From Bacteroidota bacterium (lineage in GTDB: Bacteria; Bacteroidota; Bacteroidia; B-17B0; Aurantibacillaceae), in assembly GCA_030684395.1 (NCBI GenBank), contig JAUXTT010000008.1:124001-188000 (forward strand): DNA of 64,000 nt. Reading direction: 5' to 3'. Within the stretch, counting starts at the first letter, position 1, and each line of letters begins with the position of its first letter. The position numbers and the translations under genes are program-made. Positions 18,569-27,308 of this stretch are shown here, one piece after another. The notes beneath the pieces were generated by a model, which worked only from the letters and a program-made list of their open reading frames with translations, ran no database searches and had not been told where the DNA came from.

Positions 18569-19203
18569 TATTTAATCCTGTTGGCGGGCATTCCAACATA
18601 CAGCCCTTTTTCTTTTAATGATTTAATAACAACGCATCCTGCTCCAACCTGTATGCCTTCACTAATTTCTATATTATCTATAATTGTTGCATTGATTCCA
18701 ATAATACACTTTTTTGAGATTTTTGAAAACCCGGCTATTTTTACTGCAGGTGACAAAAAAGAATGTGACCCGACTTCTGTATCGTGAGCTATAACACAAG
18801 CAGTGTTTAACAGTACATTATCATGTAAAATAACATTTCTGTCTAAAACACAACCCGGTAAAATAAAGCAACCTTCTCCAATAACAACAGAGGCATCAAT
18901 ATTAGAGCTTGGGTGAACAATTTTGGCAAAAGGAATTTTCCCTTTAAACCTTTCAAAAATCTCTTCCCTGAAATCCATGTATCGGTAACCAACTGCCACC
19001 ATTAAGCAATCAAATTTTTTGTTTTTATAATCTGTCTCCAATTGATCAACTTTCCCCAGTATTGGGTATTGATCCACATTCAGTTCATTCGTATTAAAAT
19101 CGTCGTAGTACCCAACAACATTAAACCCGCAATTTACTGATGCGTGATGAGCAATTAATTGCCCTAAGTCTGAAGACCCTATTATTGCTAGTCTGTTACT
19201 CAT
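18568..19203 (-). CDS. Sugar N/O-acyltransferase of the PglD/NeuD type
   Basis: This 211-residue protein has an N-terminal Rossmann-like domain (RLAIIGSSDLGQLIAHH, then VVGYYDD) followed by a left-handed beta-helix of hexapeptide repeats from about residue 95 (ASVVIGEGCFILPGCVL and following). The conserved catalytic-type His is in ACVIAHDTEVG. PglD-type enzymes acetylate UDP-4-amino sugars; NeuD-type enzymes O-acetylate sialic acid. Being next to wecE favours N-acylation of a dTDP-4-amino-sugar, doing the job of WecD by another fold. That substrate is inferred. It overlaps its neighbours by 1 and 8 bases. Confidence 0.88.
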   Translation of the reverse strand: MSNRLAIIGSSDLGQLIAHHASVNCGFNVVGYYDDFNTNELNVDQYPILGKVDQLETDYKNKKFDCLMVAVGYRYMDFREEIFERFKGKIPFAKIVHPSSNIDASVVIGEGCFILPGCVLDRNVILHDNVLLNTACVIAHDTEVGSHSFLSPAVKIAGFSKISKKCIIGINATIIDNIEISEGIQVGAGCVVIKSLKEKGLYVGMPANRIK

Positions 19204-20131
19204 TGATATTGGTTAGTTCTTTTATAGAAAACAATGGTCGTGCTTTTACTTCCTTGTAAATTCTGCCTATATAAATAGCAAGAACACCAATAAAATAAAG
19301 TAAAATTCCCGTTGCTCCAATAATGGTTATTATAATTGAAGGCCAACCAATTTGGAATTTGATAAAAAACAGACGTAAAACTACAATCGTTAACAATGCC
19401 AGTATTGAAAGGAACATAAGATAGAAACCAAATTTAACCGCCATTTTTAATGGTAGTTCCGAAAAATCGAATATGGCATCAAAAGCTAATTTCATTTTTC
19501 TTCTGAAATTAAACTTACTTACTCCTGCAAATCTATCACGCTGTTGAATCTCAATAGTAGTTTGTTTTAACCCAACGTGCATAAAAATACCCTCAATAAA
19601 TCTATTTTGCTCGGGGTAGGTTAAAAATTTATCGGCGAATTTCCTGTTAAAAATCCGCATAACGGCAATTCCTTTAGGAAGTTTTAAGCCGGTAAATTTT
19701 TCCAACACCCACCAAAAAATTTTAGAAAAAAGTACATTTACAACATTGTCTTTCTTTTCTTTTCTGATACCAAAAACAAGATCGAAACCCTTTTCAATTT
19801 CTTCAATAAATCGGTGTATTTCTTCAGGAGGGTCCTGCAAATCCGGATCCATATAAATCATATAATCACCGGTGGCATATTTGATGCCGGCTGTAACTGC
19901 CCATTGCTTTCCATGATTATAAGAGAATTCTATCAGCTTTATCTGCGGATCCTTAGCTGCTTCTCCCTTAATCAATTCAGTTGTTTTATCTCTGCTTCCA
20001 TCATCTATAAACACAAATTCATATTTATATTGATGGTTTAATTTTGCAAACGCTTCTTTTACCTCTTTTATGAACTGAAGAATACAATCTTCTTCATAAA
20101 ATACAGGCACTACTAATGAAATTGTTTTCAC
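19196..20131 (-). CDS. Polyprenyl-phosphate glycosyltransferase (GT2, DPM1/GtrB-like)
   Basis: This 311-residue protein starts with a GT-A domain: SLVVPVFYEEDC, FIDDGSRDKT and the donor/metal motif YMDPDLQDPPEE near residue 95. Two membrane helices follow near 230-255 and 265-290. Enzymes of this layout (GtrB, ArnC, DPM1) load a sugar onto undecaprenyl phosphate, giving a donor for GT-C transferases on the far side of the membrane. That fits the five GT-C-like proteins of this operon. Overlaps of 8 and 4 bases tie it to its neighbours. Confidence 0.92.
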   Translation of the reverse strand: MKTISLVVPVFYEEDCILQFIKEVKEAFAKLNHQYKYEFVFIDDGSRDKTTELIKGEAAKDPQIKLIEFSYNHGKQWAVTAGIKYATGDYMIYMDPDLQDPPEEIHRFIEEIEKGFDLVFGIRKEKKDNVVNVLFSKIFWWVLEKFTGLKLPKGIAVMRIFNRKFADKFLTYPEQNRFIEGIFMHVGLKQTTIEIQQRDRFAGVSKFNFRRKMKLAFDAIFDFSELPLKMAVKFGFYLMFLSILALLTIVVLRLFFIKFQIGWPSIIITIIGATGILLYFIGVLAIYIGRIYKEVKARPLFSIKELTNINE

Positions 20132-20787
20132 GAGGATTGTTTATTTAATTTATCAATTACACCCGGAATCTGTTCGAAAGTACTAATCCGATTTTTAAAG
20201 TTAGTAAATTCATTAAATCTATCAATTAAAATTGCGTTCATTCCGCATTTTTGAGCGGGCATTACGTCCAGTTTAAGAGAGTCACCAAAATAAACTATTT
20301 CGTGTGGCTCTACACCTAATTTTTGGGTCGCCAGATTGTAAAATTCGATATCCGGTTTCCTGCACCCCACACTTTCCGATACAATATAATGAGTGAAACA
20401 GTCTGGTATTAATTTATCCATCAACTCGTTTAAACCTGAATTAAAATTTGATAAAACACATTTTGGCAATGAAAGTTCATTAAGCGACTTACAATCCTCA
20501 AAAGGCTCCCAGGGCAAATAACTACATGCAGTAAACACATCATCAAGTATTTCTTTATTGGGTAAAATACCAAGCGACAAAATAAGTTCTGTATTAAAAT
20601 GTTCATAAAAATTCCGGTCTGTTCTATCAGGAAAATTAATTATTTCAGAAACAAGTTTATGTTTTGAACGAAGCGTATTTACATCCACAAGGTGTTGATG
20701 TTTTTCAAGAACAGTGGCAATACGGATTAGCAGATCAGGTTTAAAGATCAGGGTATTGGCCGCATCGAATAAAAGTACTTTTATCAT
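20128..20787 (-). CDS. HAD-superfamily phosphatase-like hydrolase
   Basis: This 219-residue protein has HAD motif I as LLFDAANTL (nucleophile D8; the second Asp of D-x-D is replaced by Ala, as in some haloacid-dehalogenase-like members), motif II around CVLSNFNSG, a conserved Lys in GCRKPDIEFY, and motif IV YFGDSLKLDV near 166. The missing second Asp argues against a classical phosphatase and leaves the reaction open. It is coupled to the upstream ATP-grasp gene by a one-base overlap, suggesting a shared small-molecule step. Confidence 0.85.
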   Translation of the reverse strand: MIKVLLFDAANTLIFKPDLLIRIATVLEKHQHLVDVNTLRSKHKLVSEIINFPDRTDRNFYEHFNTELILSLGILPNKEILDDVFTACSYLPWEPFEDCKSLNELSLPKCVLSNFNSGLNELMDKLIPDCFTHYIVSESVGCRKPDIEFYNLATQKLGVEPHEIVYFGDSLKLDVMPAQKCGMNAILIDRFNEFTNFKNRISTFEQIPGVIDKLNKQSS

Positions 20788-21737
20788 TAAAATATATAGG
20801 GTGAAGTGTTTTCTTTATAGATAATATCCATTAAAATGCGAACAGCGCTGCCTGTAATGATCTCCGGTTTATCAGGCTCTGACTGATATAAGTTTTCCTG
20901 TAAAGTATACCATACGTCTTTGAAACCAAAGTTTGATCGTATTGAGTTAGTTCCCGAGATCCGGCAATTCACCTCAAACGGTACAATGATTCCTGCATCC
21001 GTTACAATTGACTGCAGATTGGCTGAACCTTCAACATCTGTTGATGCTATAATTTGATTCAAAATAGGAACAATCCGGCCATCATAATCAAAACTAACAT
21101 TACATGCAGAAGTGGTTCCGTTTTCTAAACTTCTTTCCATAGTGATTAAACCGTGGAGTTTATGCTGTTTATTCACATAAAATGCGGTTGTGATTTCTTT
21201 TCCTTTTAGTAAGGGTTGCACCATATATTTATCATCAGGAAACTCATTGATATTGTCAGGATTAATAAATAATCCACGGGAACCACGTCCTTCCTTTGGC
21301 TTTAATATCACATCACCAAATTGACCTTTGTATTCGCTAGGCAATACCGATTCAGCAAATGGAATATTATTTTTTTTATGGTGTAAAAACGTTTTGTATT
21401 TATCCAGATAAATTTCAGAAGCTACCGGCCCCGAAACAGCAATGGCGCATGGAATTTCAGCTTTGAATTTAGAAAGGTAATACACTTCATAATCAGTTGA
21501 TGGAATAAGCAGATCTATTTTCTGCGAAAGCACAATCTCACGTATAACCGGTATGTAATTTTCCTCGTATGCAAAAGGCGTCTCAAATACCTCTTTGCAA
21601 AAGTAATTTCCGGGTGAAAATTTAATTACATTGCAACCAAATAAATCTATTGGCAAATTAAGGCTGATTATATTCCTTAATATACCTTGCCCGACATTTC
21701 CACCAATTCCGGTTACTAAGATTCTTTTCTTATCCAT
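20787..21737 (-). CDS. ATP-grasp family ligase
   Basis: This 316-residue protein begins with ILVTGIGGNVGQGILR, like the N-terminal domain of PylC/carbamoyl-phosphate-synthase-like ATP-grasp proteins. It continues with LIPSTDYEVYYLSKF, an ATP-binding VILKPKEGRGSRGLF segment near residue 145 and a VPFEVNCRISGTNS metal-binding end. ATP-grasp enzymes join a carboxylate to an amine or other nucleophile through an acyl phosphate. In polysaccharide loci such genes may attach amino acids or related acids to sugars; the substrates here are unknown. Its start overlaps the end of the SDR gene by 22 bases. Confidence 0.88.
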   Translation of the reverse strand: MDKKRILVTGIGGNVGQGILRNIISLNLPIDLFGCNVIKFSPGNYFCKEVFETPFAYEENYIPVIREIVLSQKIDLLIPSTDYEVYYLSKFKAEIPCAIAVSGPVASEIYLDKYKTFLHHKKNNIPFAESVLPSEYKGQFGDVILKPKEGRGSRGLFINPDNINEFPDDKYMVQPLLKGKEITTAFYVNKQHKLHGLITMERSLENGTTSACNVSFDYDGRIVPILNQIIASTDVEGSANLQSIVTDAGIIVPFEVNCRISGTNSIRSNFGFKDVWYTLQENLYQSEPDKPEIITGSAVRILMDIIYKENTSPYIF

Positions 21738-22570
21738 TCTATTAATTGTTTTATTCCCGCTTCTGTTTCAATTTTACAATTCCAACCTAATACTTTACGT
21801 GTTAATTCCGAATCGTAAAGATAGGAAAGAGAATTGTCAGTTCCCTGATGTTCTATTATTGTATCCGGCAAATATTTCTTTATTATTGCTGCAATTTCTG
21901 CATTGGAATGTGAATTCTCACTAACACTCAAAAAAATCCTGTTAAATGAACGCTCTCCCGATTTTATTAAAGATTCCGCAACATCATCCACGTTTATATA
22001 ATTTTGTCTTCTCGCTCCGTCCCCCATTAATGTTATTTTACCTTTTAGAAGTGCGTTTTTAATAATTAAAGGTAAAAAAGTACTCGTTTTCATTTGTATA
22101 CCGTACATAGAGGAAATCCTGTTGATTGCAAAAGAAGGGTGTTGCTTAACAATCGCTTCTGCCCATAATTTACTCAATCCGTATTGGTTTGCATTTTGTG
22201 ATGGGGACTCTTCATTTATAATCGTATCAGATTCTCCATATACCGAAACAGATGAAGCAAGTACTAGGTGTGCGGATTTGAATTTTTCTGCTACCTTTTC
22301 AGTTAATCCAACATTTACATCATATAGTTTCCCATTATCCCATTTATTTCCCTGAGGAATGTATGCGCTGATTAAATAAACAAGTTCAAATTTATCTTCG
22401 AGTTTATCTATATCAATAATATTAACATAAGAAACATCCGGTTGGTGAAGATTAGTGGCCTGGTTATATACACCAATAATGTTAGCGCTTGTTTTTAACT
22501 TGCTTATTAAACAGCTTGCTAAAAAACTATTTGAACCAATAACCAGTATGTTTTTTTTTGCCGACACCAT
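21716..22570 (-). CDS. NAD-dependent epimerase/dehydratase (extended SDR)
   Basis: This 284-residue protein has a nucleotide-binding start ILVIGSNSFLASCL, a variant of GxxGxxG; the catalytic Ser region in VLASSVSVYGES; and the YxxxK pair in QYGLSKLWAE. The C-terminal end is typical of sugar-nucleotide SDRs (VLGWNCKIETEAGIKQLIEW). Which sugar it acts on cannot be told; it could be an epimerase, dehydratase or 4-ketoreductase. It is one base from the next membrane-protein gene. Confidence 0.88.
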   Translation of the reverse strand: MVSAKKNILVIGSNSFLASCLISKLKTSANIIGVYNQATNLHQPDVSYVNIIDIDKLEDKFELVYLISAYIPQGNKWDNGKLYDVNVGLTEKVAEKFKSAHLVLASSVSVYGESDTIINEESPSQNANQYGLSKLWAEAIVKQHPSFAINRISSMYGIQMKTSTFLPLIIKNALLKGKITLMGDGARRQNYINVDDVAESLIKSGERSFNRIFLSVSENSHSNAEIAAIIKKYLPDTIIEHQGTDNSLSYLYDSELTRKVLGWNCKIETEAGIKQLIEWIRKES

Positions 22571-22571
22571 T

Positions 22572-24248
22572 TTACACTATTTGATAAACAAAAATTTCAT
22601 TGTTTTCTGCCCCAAATTTATCAACTAACTTCAACCTTTCTGAATTAATCTTCACCCCGGAAAAAAAATATTTTGTATTCTTATTTATCATTTCATCAAA
22701 ATCCAACTCAAGGGAATCGATAACCTTTTTACCTTGCCTGTAATCTGCAGAAACTATTTCGCAATGGCTACCTATCGAGGGTATATTCAATTTTTGCATT
22801 TCCTTTCTGCAAATCAGGGTAAACCATTCGTTATATTCTTTTGGGTAATAATAGAAATAACCATCTATTGTATTATAGCCATTGAACTGAAGTATTTCAG
22901 CTTCTATTCCAAGCGATGCTACCCTATAAGTTCCGGGTGCCACTTTTTCCTTAATTGATTTAAAAATATCTTCCCGGTAGTATCCAGAAAAAGAAAGCGA
23001 TTCTTTTTCTGAATTAGTAAAGTATGTCTTTAAAAATGCATTTTCCACAAATTTACAATCCTGAAAGTCTTTCATTTTAAAGGAGGACATATTAATAAGT
23101 AACAAGACTGAGAAGATACCCATTAAAATTAATTTGCGGTTCCTTTGCGTATTTCTGAGAATTATAGCTGAACAATATCCAAGAAGACAAATCCACAAGA
23201 TTGGAAATACAGAATAAAATCTGGGAGTAATACCTTTCAAGAAAGCCATTTTACCTGCGACCTGTGCAAATACTCTCCATTCGGGCAATACAAGCATCAA
23301 CGAAATAATATAAGCCAGAAAAAGAGTAAGGAGAATGTATATCTTTTCTTTTTTGATTTTAGTTACAAAAAAAGCCCATGCGCTGACAAACAACACAATT
23401 GGGGCGTTAACAGAATAAAAATGGTATTGCCCCTTAAAAAGGTGCTTGAGTGAAATGCCTATAAGCCCAAAAAAATTAAGGTTGGCACTTTTATCCTTAA
23501 GGTCGCGATGAGTTTCGAAGTGCTCAATAAACTGCATTTCGAACAATTTATGTTCAGCAATTACCGACACTATGGCAAATAATAAAAATGCGGATAGCAA
23601 GCGTAGGTTCAACTTTTTTTTCAGAATAATAATTCCAAAGAAAATAAATCCCAAAATAATCATTAAAAAGAAGTTGGCAAATACCAATACCGAATACAAA
23701 GGGATTAATATAATTACGAACCAGTCTTTCCAATTGGATTCGTTATAATAAATGTTCAAAAATGCGTATAATAGGAGTGGTTGACCGGCGATGGCTAATC
23801 CACCGGAAGGCCAGAATGGCAACAGTGAAAATATTAACGACAAAAAGTATGAAAAGCCCGGATCCTGATCTTTAAAAAAATATTTTCTTGACAATAAAAA
23901 CATTCCATAAAATGCAACGAGGTGCATAATAACAATGTTTAAATTGTATGCTAATAGAGGAGAAAAGAGCAGGTAAAACAAATGTAAAAAATTAAATTCG
24001 GAAGGGTAACATCCTCTTGGCAATCCTGACAAGGTATTGGGAATAATCTCGTTATTAGACGCGAAAAATTTTCCTGATTCACCCAGGTTCTTATACCAAA
24101 CCACATTAGAGTTTAAATTATCATGTACCAGATAATTAGCCTGTTCAGGAATAAAAATGTTGGGCGATAAATAAATTAATAGTACCAGCAAGGCCAGTAA
24201 AAGAAATTTATTTTTATAAAAAAAGCTGCTAAGCTGCAATTTAATCAA
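22572..24248 (-). CDS. Polytopic GT-C-like membrane protein (possibly DUF6044/YkoS-like)
   Basis: This 558-residue protein has about ten to twelve membrane helices and a soluble C-terminal part from about residue 400. The first extracytoplasmic loop carries LVHDNLNSNVVWY, an acidic motif placed as in GT-C glycosyltransferases. The stretch FLHLFYLLFSPLLAYNLNIV resembles the YkoS/DUF6044 group as I remember it, but I cannot confirm this. It probably uses a polyprenyl-phosphate sugar, such as the product of the GT2 enzyme at 19196, to decorate the glycan. It has 1- and 3-base gaps to its neighbours. Confidence 0.7.
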   Translation of the reverse strand: MIKLQLSSFFYKNKFLLLALLVLLIYLSPNIFIPEQANYLVHDNLNSNVVWYKNLGESGKFFASNNEIIPNTLSGLPRGCYPSEFNFLHLFYLLFSPLLAYNLNIVIMHLVAFYGMFLLSRKYFFKDQDPGFSYFLSLIFSLLPFWPSGGLAIAGQPLLLYAFLNIYYNESNWKDWFVIILIPLYSVLVFANFFLMIILGFIFFGIIILKKKLNLRLLSAFLLFAIVSVIAEHKLFEMQFIEHFETHRDLKDKSANLNFFGLIGISLKHLFKGQYHFYSVNAPIVLFVSAWAFFVTKIKKEKIYILLTLFLAYIISLMLVLPEWRVFAQVAGKMAFLKGITPRFYSVFPILWICLLGYCSAIILRNTQRNRKLILMGIFSVLLLINMSSFKMKDFQDCKFVENAFLKTYFTNSEKESLSFSGYYREDIFKSIKEKVAPGTYRVASLGIEAEILQFNGYNTIDGYFYYYPKEYNEWFTLICRKEMQKLNIPSIGSHCEIVSADYRQGKKVIDSLELDFDEMINKNTKYFFSGVKINSERLKLVDKFGAENNEIFVYQIV

Positions 24249-24251
24249 TGT

Positions 24252-25220
24252 TTATCTTCTTCCCGCCTTTAGAATGTCATCCACCATTATTCTTCCGCTT
24301 GGAACATTTATATTTTCCTTGGCGTAAGTATCTTCAATTACTTCACCGGCAATCATTTTATTAATCCATTTATGATAATACAAAGGCACATCCTGATTAG
24401 TTTTTAAAGCTTTTAAGAATTCAATATCATCAAAACCCATTCGCTGCATAAAAGCAAAAACTGTTTGTATCGAATAATCATCTACTTCTGGTCCGGCCTG
24501 GGCACGTGTAGGAGCAAAATAATCATCTTCCAATACTCCATAAAACTTTCCGTCTTTTACATAATATTGGTACGTTTCCTTTGCAGCGATCCCAACTTTT
24601 TTATCCATCCCAAATGCGTAAATAAGTTTCCTGAGTGGTATTTTCATTGCTTTCAAAATTGGGTTGCTTCGCAACGAATCAGTAGCTCTTTTTTTATCAG
24701 GGCTCCATAGCACTACGGTGGCGGATAAGGAAGTAGGATTAACAACTACATGTGGCTCCCAAGCATCTACAAGGTGAACAGGCCGTTGTTGCTGAGTAAA
24801 ATGCTCCCTGATCCGCAGATTTGTTTCCTTTGTAACAGGATCCGTTTCAAATTCTTTTTCAAACAACATAGTTTCATACCCGGAACCAAAAGCTGCGTAT
24901 GTAGTAAGAAGATAATTATTATGATGATGAATAGCCGAAGCAACCACATGAGGTTCATATGTTTTTAATGGTACAAACAAATGTACCTTTACATAAAAAT
25001 CATCATTTTCATGCACGTACAAGAATGGAATTTCATACATGGTCCATTTACGCTGAAGATACCCTTTATCGGTAAGATTATGCTTAAATACCTCGTTCCA
25101 AAACGCCTTGTCATTTGCCATTGATACAAGAGTTTCGGAGGCTGTCTTATGAAACTCATACCTGTCAGTAATTTCCCGGTTAAGTGTAATAATTTTATTT
25201 ACAAAAGAATTGGATTTCAT
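24252..25220 (-). CDS. Unknown cupin-like protein
   Basis: I do not recognise a named family in this 322-residue protein. The sequence suggests a double-stranded beta-helix metalloprotein: SAIHHHNNYLLTTY at 96-109 with three adjacent His (98-100), GSGYETMLFE with E116, and EPHVVVNP with H157. An EPHVV motif occurs twice (89-93 and 155-159). The HxH...E...H spacing is like cupins and cysteine-dioxygenase-like enzymes. The C-terminal third is helical. There is no signal peptide or membrane segment. It follows the deacetylase gene after 47 bases, the largest gap within the operon, so it may have its own ribosome-binding context but is still co-directional. Confidence 0.7.
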   Translation of the reverse strand: MKSNSFVNKIITLNREITDRYEFHKTASETLVSMANDKAFWNEVFKHNLTDKGYLQRKWTMYEIPFLYVHENDDFYVKVHLFVPLKTYEPHVVASAIHHHNNYLLTTYAAFGSGYETMLFEKEFETDPVTKETNLRIREHFTQQQRPVHLVDAWEPHVVVNPTSLSATVVLWSPDKKRATDSLRSNPILKAMKIPLRKLIYAFGMDKKVGIAAKETYQYYVKDGKFYGVLEDDYFAPTRAQAGPEVDDYSIQTVFAFMQRMGFDDIEFLKALKTNQDVPLYYHKWINKMIAGEVIEDTYAKENINVPSGRIMVDDILKAGRR

Positions 25221-25267
25221 GTTGTTGTATTTTACAAAATAATGTGTAAATTAAAGTATAACTAATA

Positions 25268-26314
25268 CTATCTGAGTTGATTAAAATCAGTTATCAGGAT
25301 ATATTTAGAAATTGCATGTTTTAAAAACCTTTCGAAGGTTTTTAAATTATGTAACGAAATCATTTTAGGATGGGAAATAAAATGCATGTAGGGATTCTTT
25401 TCCAGAAATATTCTATATTCCCTTAACTTCATTAGATTCAAAAGTTCTATAGAAATCATTTCCCTGTTTGCTGAACCCAGCATCTCTTTCCTGCCCTTAC
25501 TAAGCTCTTTATCTTTTATAACTAAACTTACTCCATCCCCCATTGATCTCTGGCCTGTTTTCCAAAGGTATTTCAACCATATTTTATTTTTCCAGTATAG
25601 TTTTTTCGATATTTCTATAGTTGATATAGTATATTCGGTATATACTCCATTTTCCGTTTCTTTTGTAGGATCAGAATCAAATTTATAAATTACCTTATCC
25701 GGGCACTTACTAAAATCAAAATACTGGGCGTCTGATAAATTCTTAAATCCGGGAACAACCGAAAATTCGTGGGAGATATGATGTTTTTCAAATGATGGTT
25801 TAAAATCTTCAAAAGGTTGAAGTGACCATCCTCCTGCCCTGTATGCATTTACAGGGAACTTTACCGAACAGGTATCCACTATTTCCTTCAATAAATTTAC
25901 AGATTGGGAAAACAACTCTTCTCTTAATTCCGGGAAAACATGATGGAAACGATATTTTGAAAAATCAGTCAAGGACCAATAGTTTGCACTCTCAACGTAC
26001 TGAGCGTCTGCCCAGTGAGGATGAATGTGGGGAAAAATAAAATGTCCTTTTTCACAAATCAGTTTCAACTGATCAATTATTTTCACATAATCTGCCTTTG
26101 CTGCGGTATCAGACTCCGATTTTAGTCTGAGCAAATAAGTTGTATCTACAAAAAAAATCGCGCCTTTTATTTTATATTTTTCAAATAAATCAAGAAGTAA
26201 TCCGGTTGGTTCAATCAAGCATTTACTTACCGAACCACTTCTGCTTCCAAGAAATAATTCATAATCGAATGTGAATAATATACTACGCCGCGCCTTTTTC
26301 AATTTCCTGATCAA
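25268..26314 (-). CDS. Polysaccharide deacetylase (NodB-like) family protein
   Basis: This 348-residue protein fits the carbohydrate esterase 4 / NodB fold: TFDYEL with D17 and E19 (motif 1), HIHPHW near residue 100 (metal-binding His pair, motif 2), and AYRAGGWSLQPFE near 160 (motif 3). It ends MHFISHPKM, another conserved His. Enzymes of this family remove N- or O-acetyl groups from glycans or glycolipid intermediates. No signal peptide is evident, so it may act on a cytoplasmic or membrane intermediate. Its start overlaps the end of the FemAB-like gene by 32 bases; no later Met fits before motif 1. Confidence 0.82.
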   Translation of the reverse strand: MIRKLKKARRSILFTFDYELFLGSRSGSVSKCLIEPTGLLLDLFEKYKIKGAIFFVDTTYLLRLKSESDTAAKADYVKIIDQLKLICEKGHFIFPHIHPHWADAQYVESANYWSLTDFSKYRFHHVFPELREELFSQSVNLLKEIVDTCSVKFPVNAYRAGGWSLQPFEDFKPSFEKHHISHEFSVVPGFKNLSDAQYFDFSKCPDKVIYKFDSDPTKETENGVYTEYTISTIEISKKLYWKNKIWLKYLWKTGQRSMGDGVSLVIKDKELSKGRKEMLGSANREMISIELLNLMKLREYRIFLEKNPYMHFISHPKMISLHNLKTFERFLKHAISKYILITDFNQLR

Positions 26315-27308
26315 TTATATCCTTATAAGGTTTTCTTTTGGTGATTGAGTTTTTAACTCCAACCAGAAAATCATAAGTTTTGCATTTAAACTTATTTAAA
26401 TCAGCTTTTATCAAATAACCTTCTACCAGCTTACCGCCAAACCTTTGTTTAAACCGTTGTATTCCTTCTAATTTGGTACCACTAACATCACTCAAACGTG
26501 CTCCAACAAAATCGTAATACCTAAGCCCGGAGCTTTTCATTTTTAATATAGTGTGCCAATGCAAATAATTTATTGCCCCTGATTCTGTTATCGAGTCGGA
26601 AGACGAACCATACATATAGTAACAGCAATACTTTGTGTAAGGATTCAGTATTGCACCCTGAGGTTGGCCATTATGATAAATCACTGCACAATAGCAATTA
26701 TTGCTTCCTAAATTTCTGTATAAAGATTCAAATTTCGAATATGGCTCACAAAAAAGGTCAGACCTTTTCATTGTTTGCATATACATATCGTAAAACACAG
26801 GTAACTCATCAACTCCTTCTTTTATAAGCAACTCACTCTTTTGGGCTTTTACTATAACATTTCTGTTTTTTGAATGTAAATTGGCAAGCAATGTTTCAGA
26901 GTCGATGGCCAAGTCAACAACATAAGTACCAAACCTACAAAATGAGGTATTTTTTGGATGCCCTTTCAAAACAACAAAATTCAAAGGAGGGATCAACCTG
27001 TCTGCTATATTTTGTTTATTAAGCTCAGTCAATAATTTTTCAATAAAAAAAGCCTCGCTATATTCATCAATACTACCCTTATGAGAAAATGGTTTGGAAA
27101 CCAACTGGGCATTACTCAAGTATCCCGACTTGTTTATGGAAACGGCAATAAATTCTTTTCCATTATCCGAGCAAGCAATTTGTATCTCGGTGTTATAATT
27201 TTCTTTCAAAAATGTAGAGTAACCTTCAAGAAAAGTGAAAGGAAAATTATCCGGATTGTAATTGTACTTTGTAAAAAAATCTTTAGGAGAAAAAAAATCA
27301 ATCTTCAT
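26283..27308 (-). CDS. FemAB-like GNAT-fold acyl/aminoacyl transferase
   Basis: This 341-residue protein shows the double-GNAT FemAB pattern: a RNVIVKAQKSELLIKEG stretch near 130-150, ELPVFYDMYMQTMKR, then GQPQGAILNPYTKYCCYYMYGSS near 220 and YYDFVGARLSDVSGTKLEGI, QRFKQRFGGKLVEGY. Such enzymes move aminoacyl groups from aminoacyl-tRNA or other acyl donors. In polysaccharide loci they are thought to add amino acids or acyl groups to amino sugars. It sits between an aminotransferase (4-base overlap) and a deacetylase (32-base overlap), consistent with freeing or making an amino group and then acylating it; that order is inference. Confidence 0.82.
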   Translation of the reverse strand: MKIDFFSPKDFFTKYNYNPDNFPFTFLEGYSTFLKENYNTEIQIACSDNGKEFIAVSINKSGYLSNAQLVSKPFSHKGSIDEYSEAFFIEKLLTELNKQNIADRLIPPLNFVVLKGHPKNTSFCRFGTYVVDLAIDSETLLANLHSKNRNVIVKAQKSELLIKEGVDELPVFYDMYMQTMKRSDLFCEPYSKFESLYRNLGSNNCYCAVIYHNGQPQGAILNPYTKYCCYYMYGSSSDSITESGAINYLHWHTILKMKSSGLRYYDFVGARLSDVSGTKLEGIQRFKQRFGGKLVEGYLIKADLNKFKCKTYDFLVGVKNSITKRKPYKDIIDQEIEKGAA

